A DNA stretch of 64,000 bases from Antedon mediterranea (Eukaryota > Echinodermata > Crinoidea > Comatulida > Antedonidae), in the NCBI RefSeq assembly GCF_964355755.1, contig NC_092676.1, positions 8,288,288 through 8,352,287 of the forward strand. The letters run 5' to 3'. The position numbers and the translations under genes were made by a program. Positions 35,667-47,779 of the stretch are shown here, piece by piece; position 1 is the stretch's first letter, and each line of letters opens with the position of its first letter. The notes beneath the pieces are model-generated. The model was not told the origin of the DNA. It did no database searches and saw only the letters and a program-made list of their open reading frames with translations.

Positions 35667-38283
35667 CAGGGGCGGTCGCAGGACTATTTTAAGGGGGTTG
35701 CCCAAGAGTCCTCAGAGGGCCGTAGATACTGACGGTATTTGCAGCAGGGAATTTTTGTTAAATGACACACCTAGATGGCCAGAAATGGTAGTCTCGCACG
35801 TAAAATTCACAATAAATAGAAACGACACTCTATATCGGGCTACAGTAGCAAACAGGTCGTATCAGGCCTGTTTTTGCCGCTGGTAAAACACATGCGATAA
35901 ATAATAGGAAAACATTTTTTTGCATTCAATGCGAAGGTCAGAGGAGGTCTCCGACGAAGGTTCTTCCGGTAATGTAATAAATTCTATGAATTAAAATCAA
36001 TTAATACAAATTAATTATTATTAATTAATAACTAAAACAATTTAGAAAAGAATGTGAAGCTGCTGCTATATTGAGCAAAACGTTGAAATTGTATTATTTT
36101 GAAATAAATGTTTACTAAGTCATTACAATTTCCAAAATTAATTTTCATTTATCCACTATAAACTGTACAACCACACTCGAGAAAAGAAAATATGATCGAA
36201 ATTTGCAGAAAGAAGCAATTAAACACTGTTTTTTCAAAGTTCGAACGTCCATAATTATTACGTAGGGAAATGAAGATAAATAATTATGGTACTATGGAAA
36301 TACTGATGGGGAATGGGGGAAAATACCATGATTATGGAGAAATCAACTACCCATATGACGGAATTTACCTCGAACACAGTGTATAGTGGCCTTTCGTACC
36401 TTCTCATGGACACAAGCAATCCAAGCAGTCAACAAACAACAAAAACGCTGACCGCCGCACAGTGGGCCAGAATTGGTTCAAAGTGTGCCAAAAGTCTATA
36501 CGCATGAATAAATACTGATTACGTTAATTTTTAAAGGATCTAAGGGGTTTTCAGACCCGTAGAATTTAATGGAAGTATTTTTAAATAGGTATGACGTAAT
36601 ACAAATGGTGTTTTCTGATTGGTTGAGACGAATGTCCTTGTAATTCTTAAGTCGATCAATATTACATTCACTATTGGAAGTGTAAGGGTTTCTATTACCC
36701 AGAGAATCGTGGAATAAACATTTCCCTCTTCCTTGCTACACCCAATAAATCCAACTGGAACATTTTCTTAATATATTAGACGTCATAAAATACTAACTTT
36801 GATACGATGGCTTTAATTCTCATTGCAATATCATGTGTGATTAATTTGCATCCATGATTGAAACGTACTTAAATTATTTAAGATCCACTTAAAGTTCAAT
36901 GAAACCATCTTTTTAATGTACAGTATTATGTCATTACAAATACTGTTTTCTGATTGTGTGAATAATATTTTAATATTGAAAATATGTTTTTATTGCATGT
37001 TACAAGTTAGGGTTTAAATGACTGAAATACATTACTTATGTTGTCCTGAACCCTATTTAGGTTCATTTACTTTCAGTCATATTTCTTCTTTAAATCGATC
37101 GTGTTTTTTTTTCTTCATATCGGCAACGATAGCTTTTTCACTATCAGACAAAATACACAACTTTTTTATTCTGTACCCAATATGAATTAGCATTTCGAAG
37201 CACCTACTCCATTTGTGTAGTGGAGAGAGTCCTATAGCTGTAGGCTTCTTCACTTAACTTAACTTAACTTAACATACATCGCAGGCTAGTTCAATGTAGG
37301 TAATTAAACCAGCCGAATAAACAGCTTCAAAAGTTGTATTTTGATATGGAGTCCATGTTACGTGTACCTACACTTATGAATACTTATTCTCACACTGGTA
37401 ATATTCCCTTTTCCAATACAGACGCGCCATGGAAAGGTTTTCTCTTCGTCAAGTTCGTGCGATTGCGGTACATTAATGTGTCAATGAATGCATTTATTTT
37501 AAAACGGCACGTATACGGACATTTAAATCGCTTCCTATATGCAATGTCGCAAATTGTCGCAGCCAAATTTGGTATTAACGTAAAGCTCAAGCTTTGCTCG
37601 AAATATTAATGTCAAAATTAGCGCGCGAATCGACGCGAATCCAAACTATTTTAGTAGTTTTACTTAAAATATACGATTTTTTGGTATTTTTTTGCTATAT
37701 TTGGTGCCTTTTAACCCCAAAATAAAGCAATAATGGAAATTTTAATTTTACTGCCTAATATGATTAATAACAGACAACAATTCTATGCAGTATCAAATCC
37801 ATTGCTTTTTTCTAGAAAAAATAACAGCGAATTTATCAAAACTGTTGTTTTTGCTCATTTTAAGTGAAATGTCATGGTTTATTCAAGTTTCCATGGTTAC
37901 AAGACACTATTAAAAATTACAAAATATAAAATGATTAGTGGATTTGTATAATTTAAGATGTCTTCTCCTAATTCAATATTAAAAAGTTTGGATTGTCACA
38001 TTTACCATTTTGGACTTTTGGCACACTTTGAATTGATTCTGGCCCGCTGTGCGCCGGTAAATTATGCACGGTATTGTTGACTGCTGGTTAATTTTGCGCT
38101 GCAGTCTGTCAATTTACATATGCCTATAGTTTTTTCCAATCTTGGACTTCTATAACGTTAATAGTTAATATATAATATGATGAAATGGGATCTAAATTTT
38201 AATTAGTGGCAGAAAAAAACATTTAGTATGAAATTTAGGGTGTTGCCCGGGCAACTGGGGCAACACCCCTGCGTCTGCCCCTG
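35667..38283. mobile_element. 2.6-kb element with CAGGGGCGG termini
   Basis: The left end is CAGGGGCGGTCGCAGGACTA and the right end, reverse-complemented, CAGGGGCAGACGCAGGGGTG. Both lead into GTTGCCC motifs, and are similar to the ends of 38360-39328. CAGGGGCGG-type termini are widespread in DNA transposons of animals. I see no clear target duplication and no transposase. The frames at 36313-36507 and 37334-37609 have no known domain. The left 0.85 kb is the inverted counterpart of the right part of the neighbouring element. Confidence 0.55.
37246..37275. repeat. short ACTTA tandem repeat
   Basis: About five copies of ACTTA in series (CACTTAACTTAACTTAACTT). Confidence 0.8.
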
Positions 38284-38359
38284 GTATATGATATCTTGTG
38301 ATTGTTTGGATCAATGACATTATCAGAATATTGTAACACTGTGATAAATATTAATAATA

Positions 38360-39328
38360 CAGGGGCGGACGCAGGGGGGTTGGCCCAGTTGCCCGGGCAA
38401 CACCCTTAATTTCATGCTAGTCCAGTTTTGGAAGAGCCTATGTAAATTGACAGACTGCAGCGTAAAATTGACCAGCATTACAATACCGCGCACAATTTAT
38501 CGCCGGCTGTATTTTGTTGTTGATATATTTCTGAATATGCTCAGAATGAATTTCTGACTGTTTGGATTGCTTGTGTGCATCATGAGAAGGTACGAAAGGC
38601 CACTACACACTGTGTTCGTGGAAAACCCTGTCATATGGGTCGTTGATTTGTCCATAATTATTGCATTTTGCCGGGGATTCCCCATCATTTAAGCATTTCC
38701 GTAGTACCCTATTTATCTTCTGGGCCAAATTTCCATATAATAGTAATTACAGACGCTCCAAACTTTGAAATAACAGTGTTTAACTGCTTCTTTTTGCAAA
38801 TTTCAATCATATTTTTATTTCTGAAGCAACACTGTTGTACAGTTTATAGTGGATAAATGAAAATGAATTTTGGGTATTGTGGTTTTACTGACTTATTGAT
38901 CAAAATAATACAATTGAACGTTTTGCTCAATATATTTATAGCAGTAGCTTCATATTTTTTGTCTAATTTTTTAAAATTATTAATTGATAATAATAATTAA
39001 TTTGTATTTATTTTTTATAATTGCCAGAATTTATTAGCTTACCGGAAGTACCTTCGTCGGAGACTTCCTGTGACGTTAAAAATGTCACGTGTGTTTTACC
39101 GGCAGAAAAAATAGGCTGATACGATGGTGGTATTGTTGTTTGGTAGCCCGATATACAGTGTAATTTCCGGCTAATTATAGGTGCCATTTATTGTGAATTT
39201 TACGTGCGAGATTACCATTTCCGGCCATCTAGGGGTGTCTTTTAACAAAATTCGCTTCTCAAAAACTTGTTGTTTACGGTCCTGGACTTGTGAGCAACCC
39301 CCTTAAAATAGTTCTGCGATCGCCCCTG
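38360..39328. mobile_element. 1.0-kb relative of the previous element, inverted
   Basis: It begins CAGGGGCGGACGCAGGGGGG and ends TCTGCGATCGCCCCTG. Its right part (about 38560-39320) is the reverse complement, with many changes, of 35670-36500, sharing TAGATGGCC-GAAATGGTA, CGCACGTAAAATTCACAAT and the AAAYCAACTACCCATATGAC region. It is an internally deleted copy in the opposite direction. Flanks TAATAATA and TAATATAC agree only partly, so the target duplication is uncertain. Confidence 0.6.
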
Positions 39329-39519
39329 TAATATACCATGTTGTACTCTAGGGTTTTTATTTCTGCTGTGTGGGGAAAGAAATCAAATTCCAGTGAGCAA
39401 ACACAACCTCGCCTTGTATATCATCTTGTTCTGTTGCATGGGATATCTGGTCTCACACACCAAACCTTAAATGGTCCAATCTGATCAAATCAATGTTGAA
39501 GGATTCCTGAACCACAATT

Positions 39520-39710
39520 TAAAAATATATACTGTATGTATTGATCACATAATTAAATGATACAATGCATCATATTCATTGTTATAAATTATTTTATTAT
39601 TTATTTTTAAATAATTAACAATTAAACACTTACAGCCATATCAGTTCTATCAAACTATCAATTACATTGGCTGGCAATACTTATTTTGTTCCAGCCCAAT
39701 ATACCCTAAA
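39520..39710. repeat. solo remnant of the 1.16-kb satellite family
   Basis: TATACTGTATGTATTGATCA, TTATAAATTATTTTATTAT, CTTACAG, CTATCAAACTATCAA-TACA and TTGGCTGGCAAT occur in the same order as in the satellite at 1-3770 and 13.8-22 kb, about 17.5 kb from the nearest array. Confidence 0.75.
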
Positions 39711-39949
39711 AAGAAAATGAAGCTAATGGTAGCTTGACAGTCAAGATGTGTGTACGTTTAACTTTTACTTATGTCTGAAGTTGTTTATATAAATAAATGT
39801 GTATATAATTAGATTAAGTAAATTATATAATTCTCTTTTACTTAAAGAACTGCCTTGATATTTTTTCATATTCATTGAATCAGTTTAAGAAGTTTTAAGT
39901 TTATCATAATGTTCAAATGCTAGGTGTACCTTATTATTTAGGCATTTGT

Positions 39950-40065
39950 TCTTGTATTTGTATCCGTTTTGTTTTGTATGTTAACCCTCCTGTTATTGGC
40001 AAATTTTTTGTTGCTGTTGGTTGGGTTTTGAAATAAAGTAAATAAATAAATATAATAAATAATAT
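39950..40065. repeat. retroelement-like 3' tail
   Basis: A T-rich stretch ends GAAATAAAGTAAATAAATAA with further AATA repeats, the form of a LINE or SINE 3' end on the forward strand. No body of an element can be recognised upstream. Confidence 0.35.
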
Positions 40066-40369
40066 AAAATATATAAAAACCAAATATGTGAATTAGATAA
40101 TTAGATATTCAAGAAACTAAAGTGATAATAATATTTATTAATCCCTACCACAAATAATTGCTGATACATAATAAAATAAATATTAATGCTTATACATCAA
40201 TTCATTTCCTGTTACAATTGGTCAAAATATATATTCCGAGTTTAATTTTCAGACCAATATCTTTGTTGACAGACCAAAGGGTTACAGAGATACTGTAGGG
40301 CAATTTGGGTGCCATTTTTAAATGTGGCTGTGAAAATGTGTTACATTTTTGTTATTTGTGTAAAATCAA

Positions 40370-40495
40370 GTTAAGTTTCACTTTGGGCAAGAGTTTTGCC
40401 TAAGGATACAAGTAATTCGGCGAGAGTTGGATTCAAACTCACAATCTCACATCCTGACATTAATGGATCAGACATGTCTAAAATACAAGAAATAT
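40370..40495 (-). repeat. decayed tRNA-derived SINE fragment
   Basis: Forward strand reads TTGGGCAAGAGTTTTGCCTA, then AGAGTTGGATTCAAACTCAC. The second is a diverged reverse-complement pol III B box (GGTTCGAATCC type), in the position expected for tRNA-derived SINEs with the body on the reverse strand. It lies about 150 bp upstream of the first recognised ACCS-like exon. Confidence 0.35.
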
Positions 40496-40639
40496 TAATA
40501 TTTTCTAGACCTGGAAAGTTTAATTTCTGAAATAGAAAAGTGGACAAAAACTAGATTTTTGTGTACATTCCTAAGTTTTGATTTGATTTTGTTTTTTTTG
40601 CTCTTGATTTTAGTTCTTTTATTTATTTTTATCTTGAAG

Positions 40640-43600
40640 ATGTGTGGTTGACACCAGCTCCATACTATGGGGGCCTACTTACAGACTCTTGTCTCAGAGC
40701 CAAAGTTGACATCTTCCCTGTTCATCTGTATTCAAAAGTGAGTTAAAATTGATAGTGGGGATCAAGATTTATTGTATTCTCTTTCATTCAGATTAAATCA
40801 TGTTTTCGAAATACTGAATAAATTTAAATGATATCACCTTTATTACAGATAGAAGAAAATGAAACTCAACAGTATGAACTAACACCTGAAAAACTTGAGA
40901 AATGTTTAAAAGATGCCAGGTCAAAGGTCAGTTGGTTTACATTATATCCACCAATAGAAAGTAGTCATCCAATCAGTAAATCAATCAGTGCCTACATTTC
41001 GGCTCCCTTGACCCTGACCACTCTCTTGGCTCCGGCCGCTCTCTTGACCCAGGCCACTATCTTGGCTTTGCCCACTAGCTCTCTTACGCCCGTATTCTTA
41101 AACCGGACTTTAGTTGTAGTTCGAAGTTCGACTTGAAAAACTCATAGTTCGAGCTATTACTGTACTTCAAATTCGATTAAAAAACGAAGTAGTCGAAGTT
41201 TGCAGTTCGACTTAATGAAGTCGAGCTTTTAGTCGAGTTGCACACGTCTGGGTAACAAAGGCTATACATTGGCCAATGACAAGAGAGTATTTGAGGAGCA
41301 GACGATATTTTGCGCACTGATATCACTTTCCATTTTCTTACAACACTTTTTACGCATCAGGACTATATACATGAAAAATAATTTTAATCGTTAATTATTA
41401 GAACAAGATCAGTATTAATTTAACAGTGAAGTACTTTTGATTAACAACAAACAAAATCTTCGAAATATTATATTTAGGAACCATGGCGGTACGGTAACTT
41501 TCATATTTTTTAGGCCTCCAACAAAGTATGATTGCGACGAACCACGACTTGCGCTAAGAAAATAATGTAATTTGTATACAGCGGTTGTAAATAAAGATGA
41601 TTTTCATTATTATAACATATACCAATGTATATTTAATTAAGCTAATATAAAAATAGATATTTCATTCTTCAACTCAACAACTCAATGACTGTTACGTTTT
41701 TCATAAACATCGTTTAAAAACCATTTAGTCAACCATTTAGCCTGCCCCCTCCAGGACTAAAAAAATCGATCAAAATCCGTTTTGATTTAGTCGAGGTTGG
41801 CCTGAATTAGTCGGCGATTTAGTTGAAGTTCGGTTTATGAATTAAAATGACGTCATTTTTAAAGTTTTAGCTCGAACTACGACTAAAGTCCGGTTTAAGA
41901 ATACGGGCGTTAGCCCCGGCCACTCTCTTTACCAGGGCCAGGCCACTTTTTGGACCCGGGCCAATCTTTATTCTGGCCCCTCTCTTGGCTTTGGTCACTG
42001 TATTATAGATATAAGATTTTATTTTAACTTTTTTTCTGTAAATACTCTCTAATATTGCCTAAAACCATCCTCACTTCTCTTTTCAGGATTTGAATGTACG
42101 TGGTCTTTTCCTCATGAATCCTCAAAATCCTCTTGGTATCATTTATTCAAAAGAAGTTATCAGTGCTTGTCTTAAGTTCTGTAATAAGTATGTTATACTA
42201 ATAATGAAACTTTTTGGGTGTGAGTTTAGTATAAAATAGCTAATGTGTCTCTTGTGACCGTAGCCCAGAATGGTCCTTATTTGACCAATACCAATTTTGC
42301 TTCAAACACTTTCACAGATGTTGCACTTACTAAATCATGTAGCAATGTATTCTAATGATTGATTATTCTCAAACTACAAAAAAAAAATGTTTTCTCAGTT
42401 CCAATCCCTTCTTCACTGCAGGCTTATATATTTTCAAAGTATGTCTATGGGTAATTATATAGGGTACAAAATATTGAAGATCTTGTATCCACATACACTT
42501 TTTAAACAATAATATTAATAATAATGTATTCATTTATAATAAACATTTTTATTGGTCATTAGAGTTTTGCTAGGTGATGTGAAAGGGATATGTTAATTAA
42601 TATTAATATTCTGGATCTATGTAGCACCTTTTGTGAGACCTCTAAGCACTGTGCATAAAAATTGAGAATTGATATGTTGATAAAGGTGCATCCAAATTAT
42701 AGTCTTCTTACTTTTTGACAGGCATTCACTTCATATTATATTTGATGAGATTTACCTGACTGGTGGTTTTGTTGAAGATGTCCAAACCACCAGCATCCTT
42801 CAGTTCAAACCAGAAGATATACCAGACCCTGAAAGAACACATTTTATCTGGGGCTTTAGTAAGGTAAAGTAAAGTACTAAGTGCTATTTAGGTGTACAAG
42901 AAAGTAAAAAATTATCAGATAATTTGAGAATTCAACCACGTTTTTAACCACATACAAAATTCCATCCCTTGTAATATACTTTTTGTATCTAAGCGATGCA
43001 AGAAACATGAATTATTTGTTAGTTATATTTCGCAAACTTATTGAGTTTGCATTAGGTGTGATATAAGAATTTACCTGACTACATTTCACTAATACAAACA
43101 AGCCTTTTGTGTAGCCAAATGGTTTTGCATGTCGATCCATGGGGTTCGAATCCCATGAGCAACTTCTTTCATACTTTATAGTGAGACAGATTATTTAGAG
43201 GGTTAGGTTAAATTATATTTAAGGAGTCGGCTATCTTGTAATTCTTTCACATAAAAAATAATGAATAATTGATGATTTCTGCATCGCTTACCTACGAGAA
43301 AAAAATTTGCATCCCTGGAAAGAAAAGTTTAAATGACATAAAATCTTAATCCTTTTATTTAATTTCGATTATATGAGATCCCGCCCACACATGCACATCT
43401 ATACGCTCATTATTTTCAATTATATCCATCTTAATTGTTACATAGGATTTTGCGATGTCAGGGATGCGTGTTGGTTTGTACTATGGTTTTTCAGATGTTG
43501 TCCGCAAGCAGATTTTAAGTCAATGTCGTTTTACCCAGATACCTGGATTTATCCAAATTATGCTGTCCAAGATGTTAAAAGATGAAGGTAAACCTCACTC

Positions 43601-45014
43601 GCTCTGGTGGTAGGATAAGGATTATTAACCGTACTGTAGGTCTGTGTACACATCTGGCTCATGTGCACTTTAAAGAACCTAGTACATCTTTCGGGGGTTA
43701 CCCCGGTCACACACAGACAGTTATCATAACTCATCATGAGGGCCCCTTGATTGTGAGCATACGCTGTTCAGAGTCACCCTCTATAAATAAGGTTGAATAA
43801 AAAAAATTAACAAAATGATCTATAAAAATAATGGCATTGTTTTTTATCACATCACTACATCACATTCAGATTCTGTTTGTCATGCTACAACTTCAGGCCA
43901 TTTTGTTTAATTTTGATGAATTATTGAAAGAATAGTTTTAAAATTATCACTGTTTTTGGTAAAATTATTTTTCAGATTGGGTAGACAATGTGTACTATCC
44001 AACCAATCAGAAGAGGTTGAAAGAAGGTTATGAAATTGTGACCCGGGAACTTAAATCTATAGGTGTCCCGTATTTAGAGGCGTGCAGTGGTCTTTATGTC
44101 TATTGTGATTTTAGGAAGGTACATACACTTTGATATTTTACAATTTTTGTACTCAATTTATACATGCATTTTCTCTTTCCCTGTTACCTTCACTCGCTCC
44201 ATGGTTCTGGTGGTGAAACAAGTGTTTCGGATAAAGAATATAAACTGTAGGTCCCGTGCACACATCTAACCAGTATAAATAAATAATAACAAACACGCTC
44301 ATTATGATTAAAATTCTTTGTCTTTACTAGTTCCTTAAGGAAAACACCATAGAAATGGAAGAGGATCTGTGGATGAAATTCATTGCAGCTGGTGTTTACA
44401 TCTGCCCAAGTCAAGCTTTTTTTAGTGACGAATTTGGCTGGTTCCGTGTTATTTTTGCAGATGAAAAAGTTAAGCTTGAATTAAGTAAGTAAGCTTGACT
44501 CCTATTAGATTTAAAAAATAGGAGTTTGGACTGCTGACGTTAGAGTAATCTTGGTCTGGCTGAATTTCATTCTTTTGTGTTTTGTTAATTAAAATATCTC
44601 ATGCCAAGTTGAGTGCACAACATGACATTATTTTCTCCCACAAACTTTAAGGGCATTAAGTAATGTCTTCCTTCTTTTAAACCCATACCACCTTCTGTCT
44701 ACACTATCAAACTAGTTTGACAAAAAAAGTGTGATGTGCCCAAATATGGTAATGAAATTACATCATCATGTGCATATATGGGCACATCACATTATTTGTC
44801 ACATAAAGTTTGACAGAGCTTTCTTACAAACTTTTAAACAAACACAATAAAGTTAAATTGAAACACTTTCCCAAGAACACTCTGAATAACAGATTATTGC
44901 ATATTAATTTACATTATTTAAAATGATTATTATTAGTATTATGATTATTCATATGATTTATTTTCAGGTATGGAGCGTATAAAGAAAGTTTGTTCTGAAC
45001 TTCAACGAGGCTAA
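40640..45014 (+). CDS. ACCS: ACC-synthase-like PLP enzyme, eight exons, C-terminal 300 residues
   Basis: Exons: 40640-40737, 40849-40926, 42087-42187, 42722-42863, 43446-43587, 43976-44118, 44331-44484, 44968-45014 (stop TAA). All introns are GT-AG and every phase fits. The fold-type I aminotransferase signatures are in order: LTPAPYYGG (ring-stacking Tyr), MNPQNPLG (42117), IIFDEIYL (cofactor Asp at 42744), FIWGFSK (Schiff-base Lys at 42861-42863) followed by DFAMSGMRVG, and GWFRVIFA (substrate carboxylate Arg). This pattern is that of animal ACCS, homologues of plant ACC synthase; animal members are not known to make ethylene precursor efficiently, so the substrate is open. About 180-200 N-terminal residues, including the GTSENKL region, were not found upstream. 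Exon 1 might instead start at 40614. Introns hold a Harbinger MITE and SINE pieces. Confidence 0.92.
41010..42005. repeat. GC-rich minisatellite split by a MITE
   Basis: Units of about 20 bp of the type CTCTCTTGGCTCCGGCCA occur at about 41010-41083 and again at 41913-42000, with a Harbinger-type MITE exactly between. It lies in intron 2 of the ACCS-like gene. An open frame running from the exon into this array is a read-through artefact. Confidence 0.75.
41087..41909. mobile_element. PIF/Harbinger-type non-autonomous element, intact copy
   Basis: Terminal inverted repeats of about 37 bp begin CGCCCGTATTCTTAAACCGG on both sides with one mismatch. The target duplication is TTA (41084-41086 and 41910-41912), the three-base TWA site of PIF/Harbinger. 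The 823-bp element has no transposase frame. A second, inverted and truncated copy is at 56663-57362. Confidence 0.85.
43100..43170 (+). repeat. tRNA-like SINE head fragment
   Basis: TGTGTAGCCAAATGGTTTTG resembles a pol III A box and GGGGTTCGAATCCC a perfect B box with its T-stem, 30 bases apart. The anticodon arm is missing, so it is not a functional tRNA gene. It lies in intron 4 of the ACCS-like gene. Confidence 0.5.
43590..43805 (+). repeat. SINE fragment with conserved core
   Basis: It contains the core CATGTGCACTTTAAAGAACC and GGGGTTACCCCGGTCAC, shared (as reverse complement) with the SINE at 52150-52426, and ends in AATAAGGTTGAATAAAAAA. It lies immediately after the fifth exon of the ACCS-like gene, in its intron. 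The tRNA-related head is mostly missing. Confidence 0.65.
44185..44300 (+). repeat. short SINE fragment
   Basis: TCACTCGCTCCATGGTTCTG, GATAAAGAATATAAACTGTA and GTGCACACATCT parallel the start of the SINE at 43590-43660. It ends in TATAAATAAATAATAA. Located in the intron before the seventh ACCS-like exon. Confidence 0.5.
44701..44815. mobile_element. short MITE, copy 1
   Basis: Left CACTATCAAACTAGTTTGAC and GTGTGATGTGCCC; right GGGCACATCACA and GTCACATAAAGTTTGACAG. The arms are inverted and imperfect over about 40 bp. The same element occurs at 59446-59603. It lies in the last intron of the ACCS-like gene. Confidence 0.75.
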
Positions 45015-46375
45015 ACCTACACATCACATGATTATAAAACAACTCAAGAATCAAAATGTTTTAAGTGTAAAAAGTACTATCGATTGTATGATAATTTTAA
45101 TATGGTCTTTTAAAATAGTTTTGCGTCAGAGAGTTAATTCGTCATTTGCTTGAGATATTTGCCATACTCTGTGGTAGTACTGAACCTATTGGGGAATACT
45201 TTAAAAAAGTAATTTTCAGCATGTGATGATTTCTAGAGTTAGAATATAGGCCAAGCAGGCAGAATGTACTGCTCCAACAGATATGATAATTTTATAGCTT
45301 CGGTACTGGCATGAATTTTAAATATAATATTTGGTTAATTGTACATAAATCAAATATGTGTAACATGAAAAAACATGAATTTCCCTTAAAATGGTTAAAT
45401 ATAAAATTTGGAAAAATTCTGCTATAAAAACCAGAGTTTTTTTAGTAGTTAGGTAGTTTCAGATAATGTAATAACATGCCTGGTGACTCCCTAGAAAGTG
45501 AAAAAAGATGGTGGGTATACGGTGGATATTTTTGTCTATAGCACAAATTACAAATCTGAAGTTGAATAAAAACACCAAAAACGTTAAAAAAAAGTAATAT
45601 AGTTAGTAGTAAGTTAGTATTAGTAGTATATATAATATATTATATTATATTACCTATATTTAGTCATCTGATATAATTTTTCTCACACCGTTTATTTTTC
45701 ATAGTATTTAAAAATGCCTCTCTATTAACAACATTTGTGCACAAAAGAATAGAGATTTTACTGTGTAATTTGAACTATCCCCCGACTGATAAGAAAGTGC
45801 TTATTTTCAACAAGATCGTGTAACAAAATAAAATCCCCAAAACTAGGAAACATGGGGAAACTATAGATCGATAATTATTGGAATATATGATCAATAGAAA
45901 CTTTTTGTCCGCACCTAGTCTTTAAATCAATCAGTTTCTGTTTATAATTATAATATACATCTATATTAAAGAAATATTGTGCTAAACTTAAAAACTGCAC
46001 AAAAAAACTTACAGCATTATAAATGAAAATTGGGTCAATATTTTAAGCTGAAATTCAACTCAGGAATTAAAGAATTAAAAAATCAACTCAGGAATTAAAG
46101 AATAAAATCAACTCAGGAATTGAAGGTGTAGAATACTACATGATTGTATATAATTATAATTAGTTACACAGAGGTAATTATTTACATTCCTGGCACCTTA
46201 GTGAGCCTCATCACACTCTTTCTTTACTCATTCATACGCCACTGGTTTTTAATCATTGGTCAGGAAAAGTTTGACACGGCGTAGGTAGGTTTCTCACATT
46301 TTGTACTACAGTAATTTAAACCCATTTTCATAAAAATTGGTAGCTTGGTAATTTATCAAAATAATTTATATTAAC
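45015..46375. other. ACCS-like 3' UTR and flank
   Basis: A possible polyadenylation signal AATAAA is at 45565-45570, about 550 bases after the stop codon. A 27-bp unit containing ATCAACTCAGGAATTAAAGA is repeated three times at about 46045-46130. No further gene is seen. Confidence 0.5.
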
Positions 46376-46376
46376 A

Positions 46377-46676
46377 TTAAAGATGTATTGTTCCCCTGAA
46401 AAAATAATTCTTTTAAAAAAAATTGTTCTGAGTATGCCATTTTAATGTCACATTAAATAGTTATCCACTTTGACCAAAACATGAAAAAACTGTAATTTAA
46501 AGCAAAAAAATAGTATAATAAATATAAATAATTGGTTTTTGGTTGGCTTTGTTTACAATTTTTTTGGTCATTTTACAGAAGTGATTAACTTTATTAAAAC
46601 TACAAAATAACCTAGTCAAACTCTGATTTAATTTATTCTTCATTTTTCATGTTTTTCGGGGACAATACATCTTTAA
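46377..46676. mobile_element. 300-bp TTAA-flanked MITE
   Basis: TTAA at 46377-46380 and 46673-46676 flanks inverted ends AGATGTATTGTTCCCC / GGGGACAATACATCT. The interior is AT-rich and non-coding. A single end of the same type is at 49174-49200, and the 50-bp palindromic inserts in the satellite (AGATATATTGTCCCTCTGAA) look like a miniature derivative. Confidence 0.8.
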
Positions 46677-46779
46677 TAATTTTGTACACTAAAATATACA
46701 CTTTTTTTCAGATTCGCTATATTTTAATTTGCGATAATATAAACGTGTGACTATTGATAATCAAATAAACGTATTCTGT

Positions 46780-47290
46780 CAAATAAGTGCTGCCTCAATC
46801 TTGATTTATTTCACTAAGCACTTTATTTGAATAAGGTATCACAGTAGAATAAGTCAGCTGTATCAATCTTGTTTGGCTTACTTCACTCTGCATCAGTCGA
46901 ATAAGTATCCTGTTGAATTGAGTGCTGCCTTAATCTTGATTTATTTCACTAAGCATTTTAGTTTAATAAGTATTCAGTTTAATAAGTATCACAGTCGAAT
47001 AAGTGCTTCTTCAATCTTGCTTTATTTCCCTAAGTACTTCGGTTTAATAAGTATTGTAGTTGATTAAGTGCTGCCTTGATCTTGCACTTCAGTCAATAAG
47101 TAGGCCTGTAATTGTACTGTTAGTCGAATAAATGCTTCACCGATCTTGACTTACTTCACTATATGAATCACTCAAATAATTTTCTAATATATCGCAAAAG
47201 AAATGCTTCCTCAATCTTGACTTTATTTCACTAATATTGGTTGTAATTATACCATAGGATTGAATGTTATATTTATCTTGACTTATTGCG
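46780..47290. repeat. diverged tandem repeat with GAATAAGTGCTGCCTCAATC units
   Basis: Units containing GAATAAGTGCT-C-TCAATCTTG-TTTATTTCACTAAG recur at least seven times at roughly 65-75 bp with large variation. A short ACT microsatellite follows at about 47302-47320. Confidence 0.75.
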
Positions 47291-47437
47291 CCTCAATAGA
47301 ACTACTACTACTACTACTTTAATCTTAATACTTTTAAGCACTTTATTATACTAGCATCTTTGTACTTAAAAAACAAAATAAAGAAATAAAATGTATAGAA
47401 TTGAATTGTTTAATCTGCTAATTTCGAAGTAGGTCTA

Positions 47438-47485
47438 AGCATAGAGATATTATAATATCTCTATGGTCTAAGCATCGCTATAAAA
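47438..47485. repeat. short palindromic element related to 54768-54878
   Basis: GTCTAAGCATAGAGATATTA is followed immediately by its near inverse TAATATCTCTATGGTCTAAG. The same TCTAAGCATAGAGATATTAT sequence makes up the long palindrome at 54.8 kb. Confidence 0.7.
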
Positions 47486-47779
47486 TAATATGCGCGCAAT
47501 TCGTATAGATTGGAATTTAATTATTAAAATACCAAAGTAAAAACCTATTTATTGAAATACTGAATTCATACTTTAGTAACCCAACAAATTATCGAGCGCC
47601 AAAATTTATTGAAATGTGTATGAATAGAAAGCACGAAAACGTTTTATTTTAAATTGTTTGTTTCTTAATATTGCACGCAAAGATAGACTATTTAAAATAT
47701 GTTTTACATCAATAAAAACTTAGAGGAAATATTTAAGATAATGGTGCCTATGAAGACAACTATGAAAACCATACGACAG

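Noticed and set aside
43100-43170. tRNA gene
   Set aside because: The B box is perfect but there is no anticodon arm between the boxes; SINE head instead.
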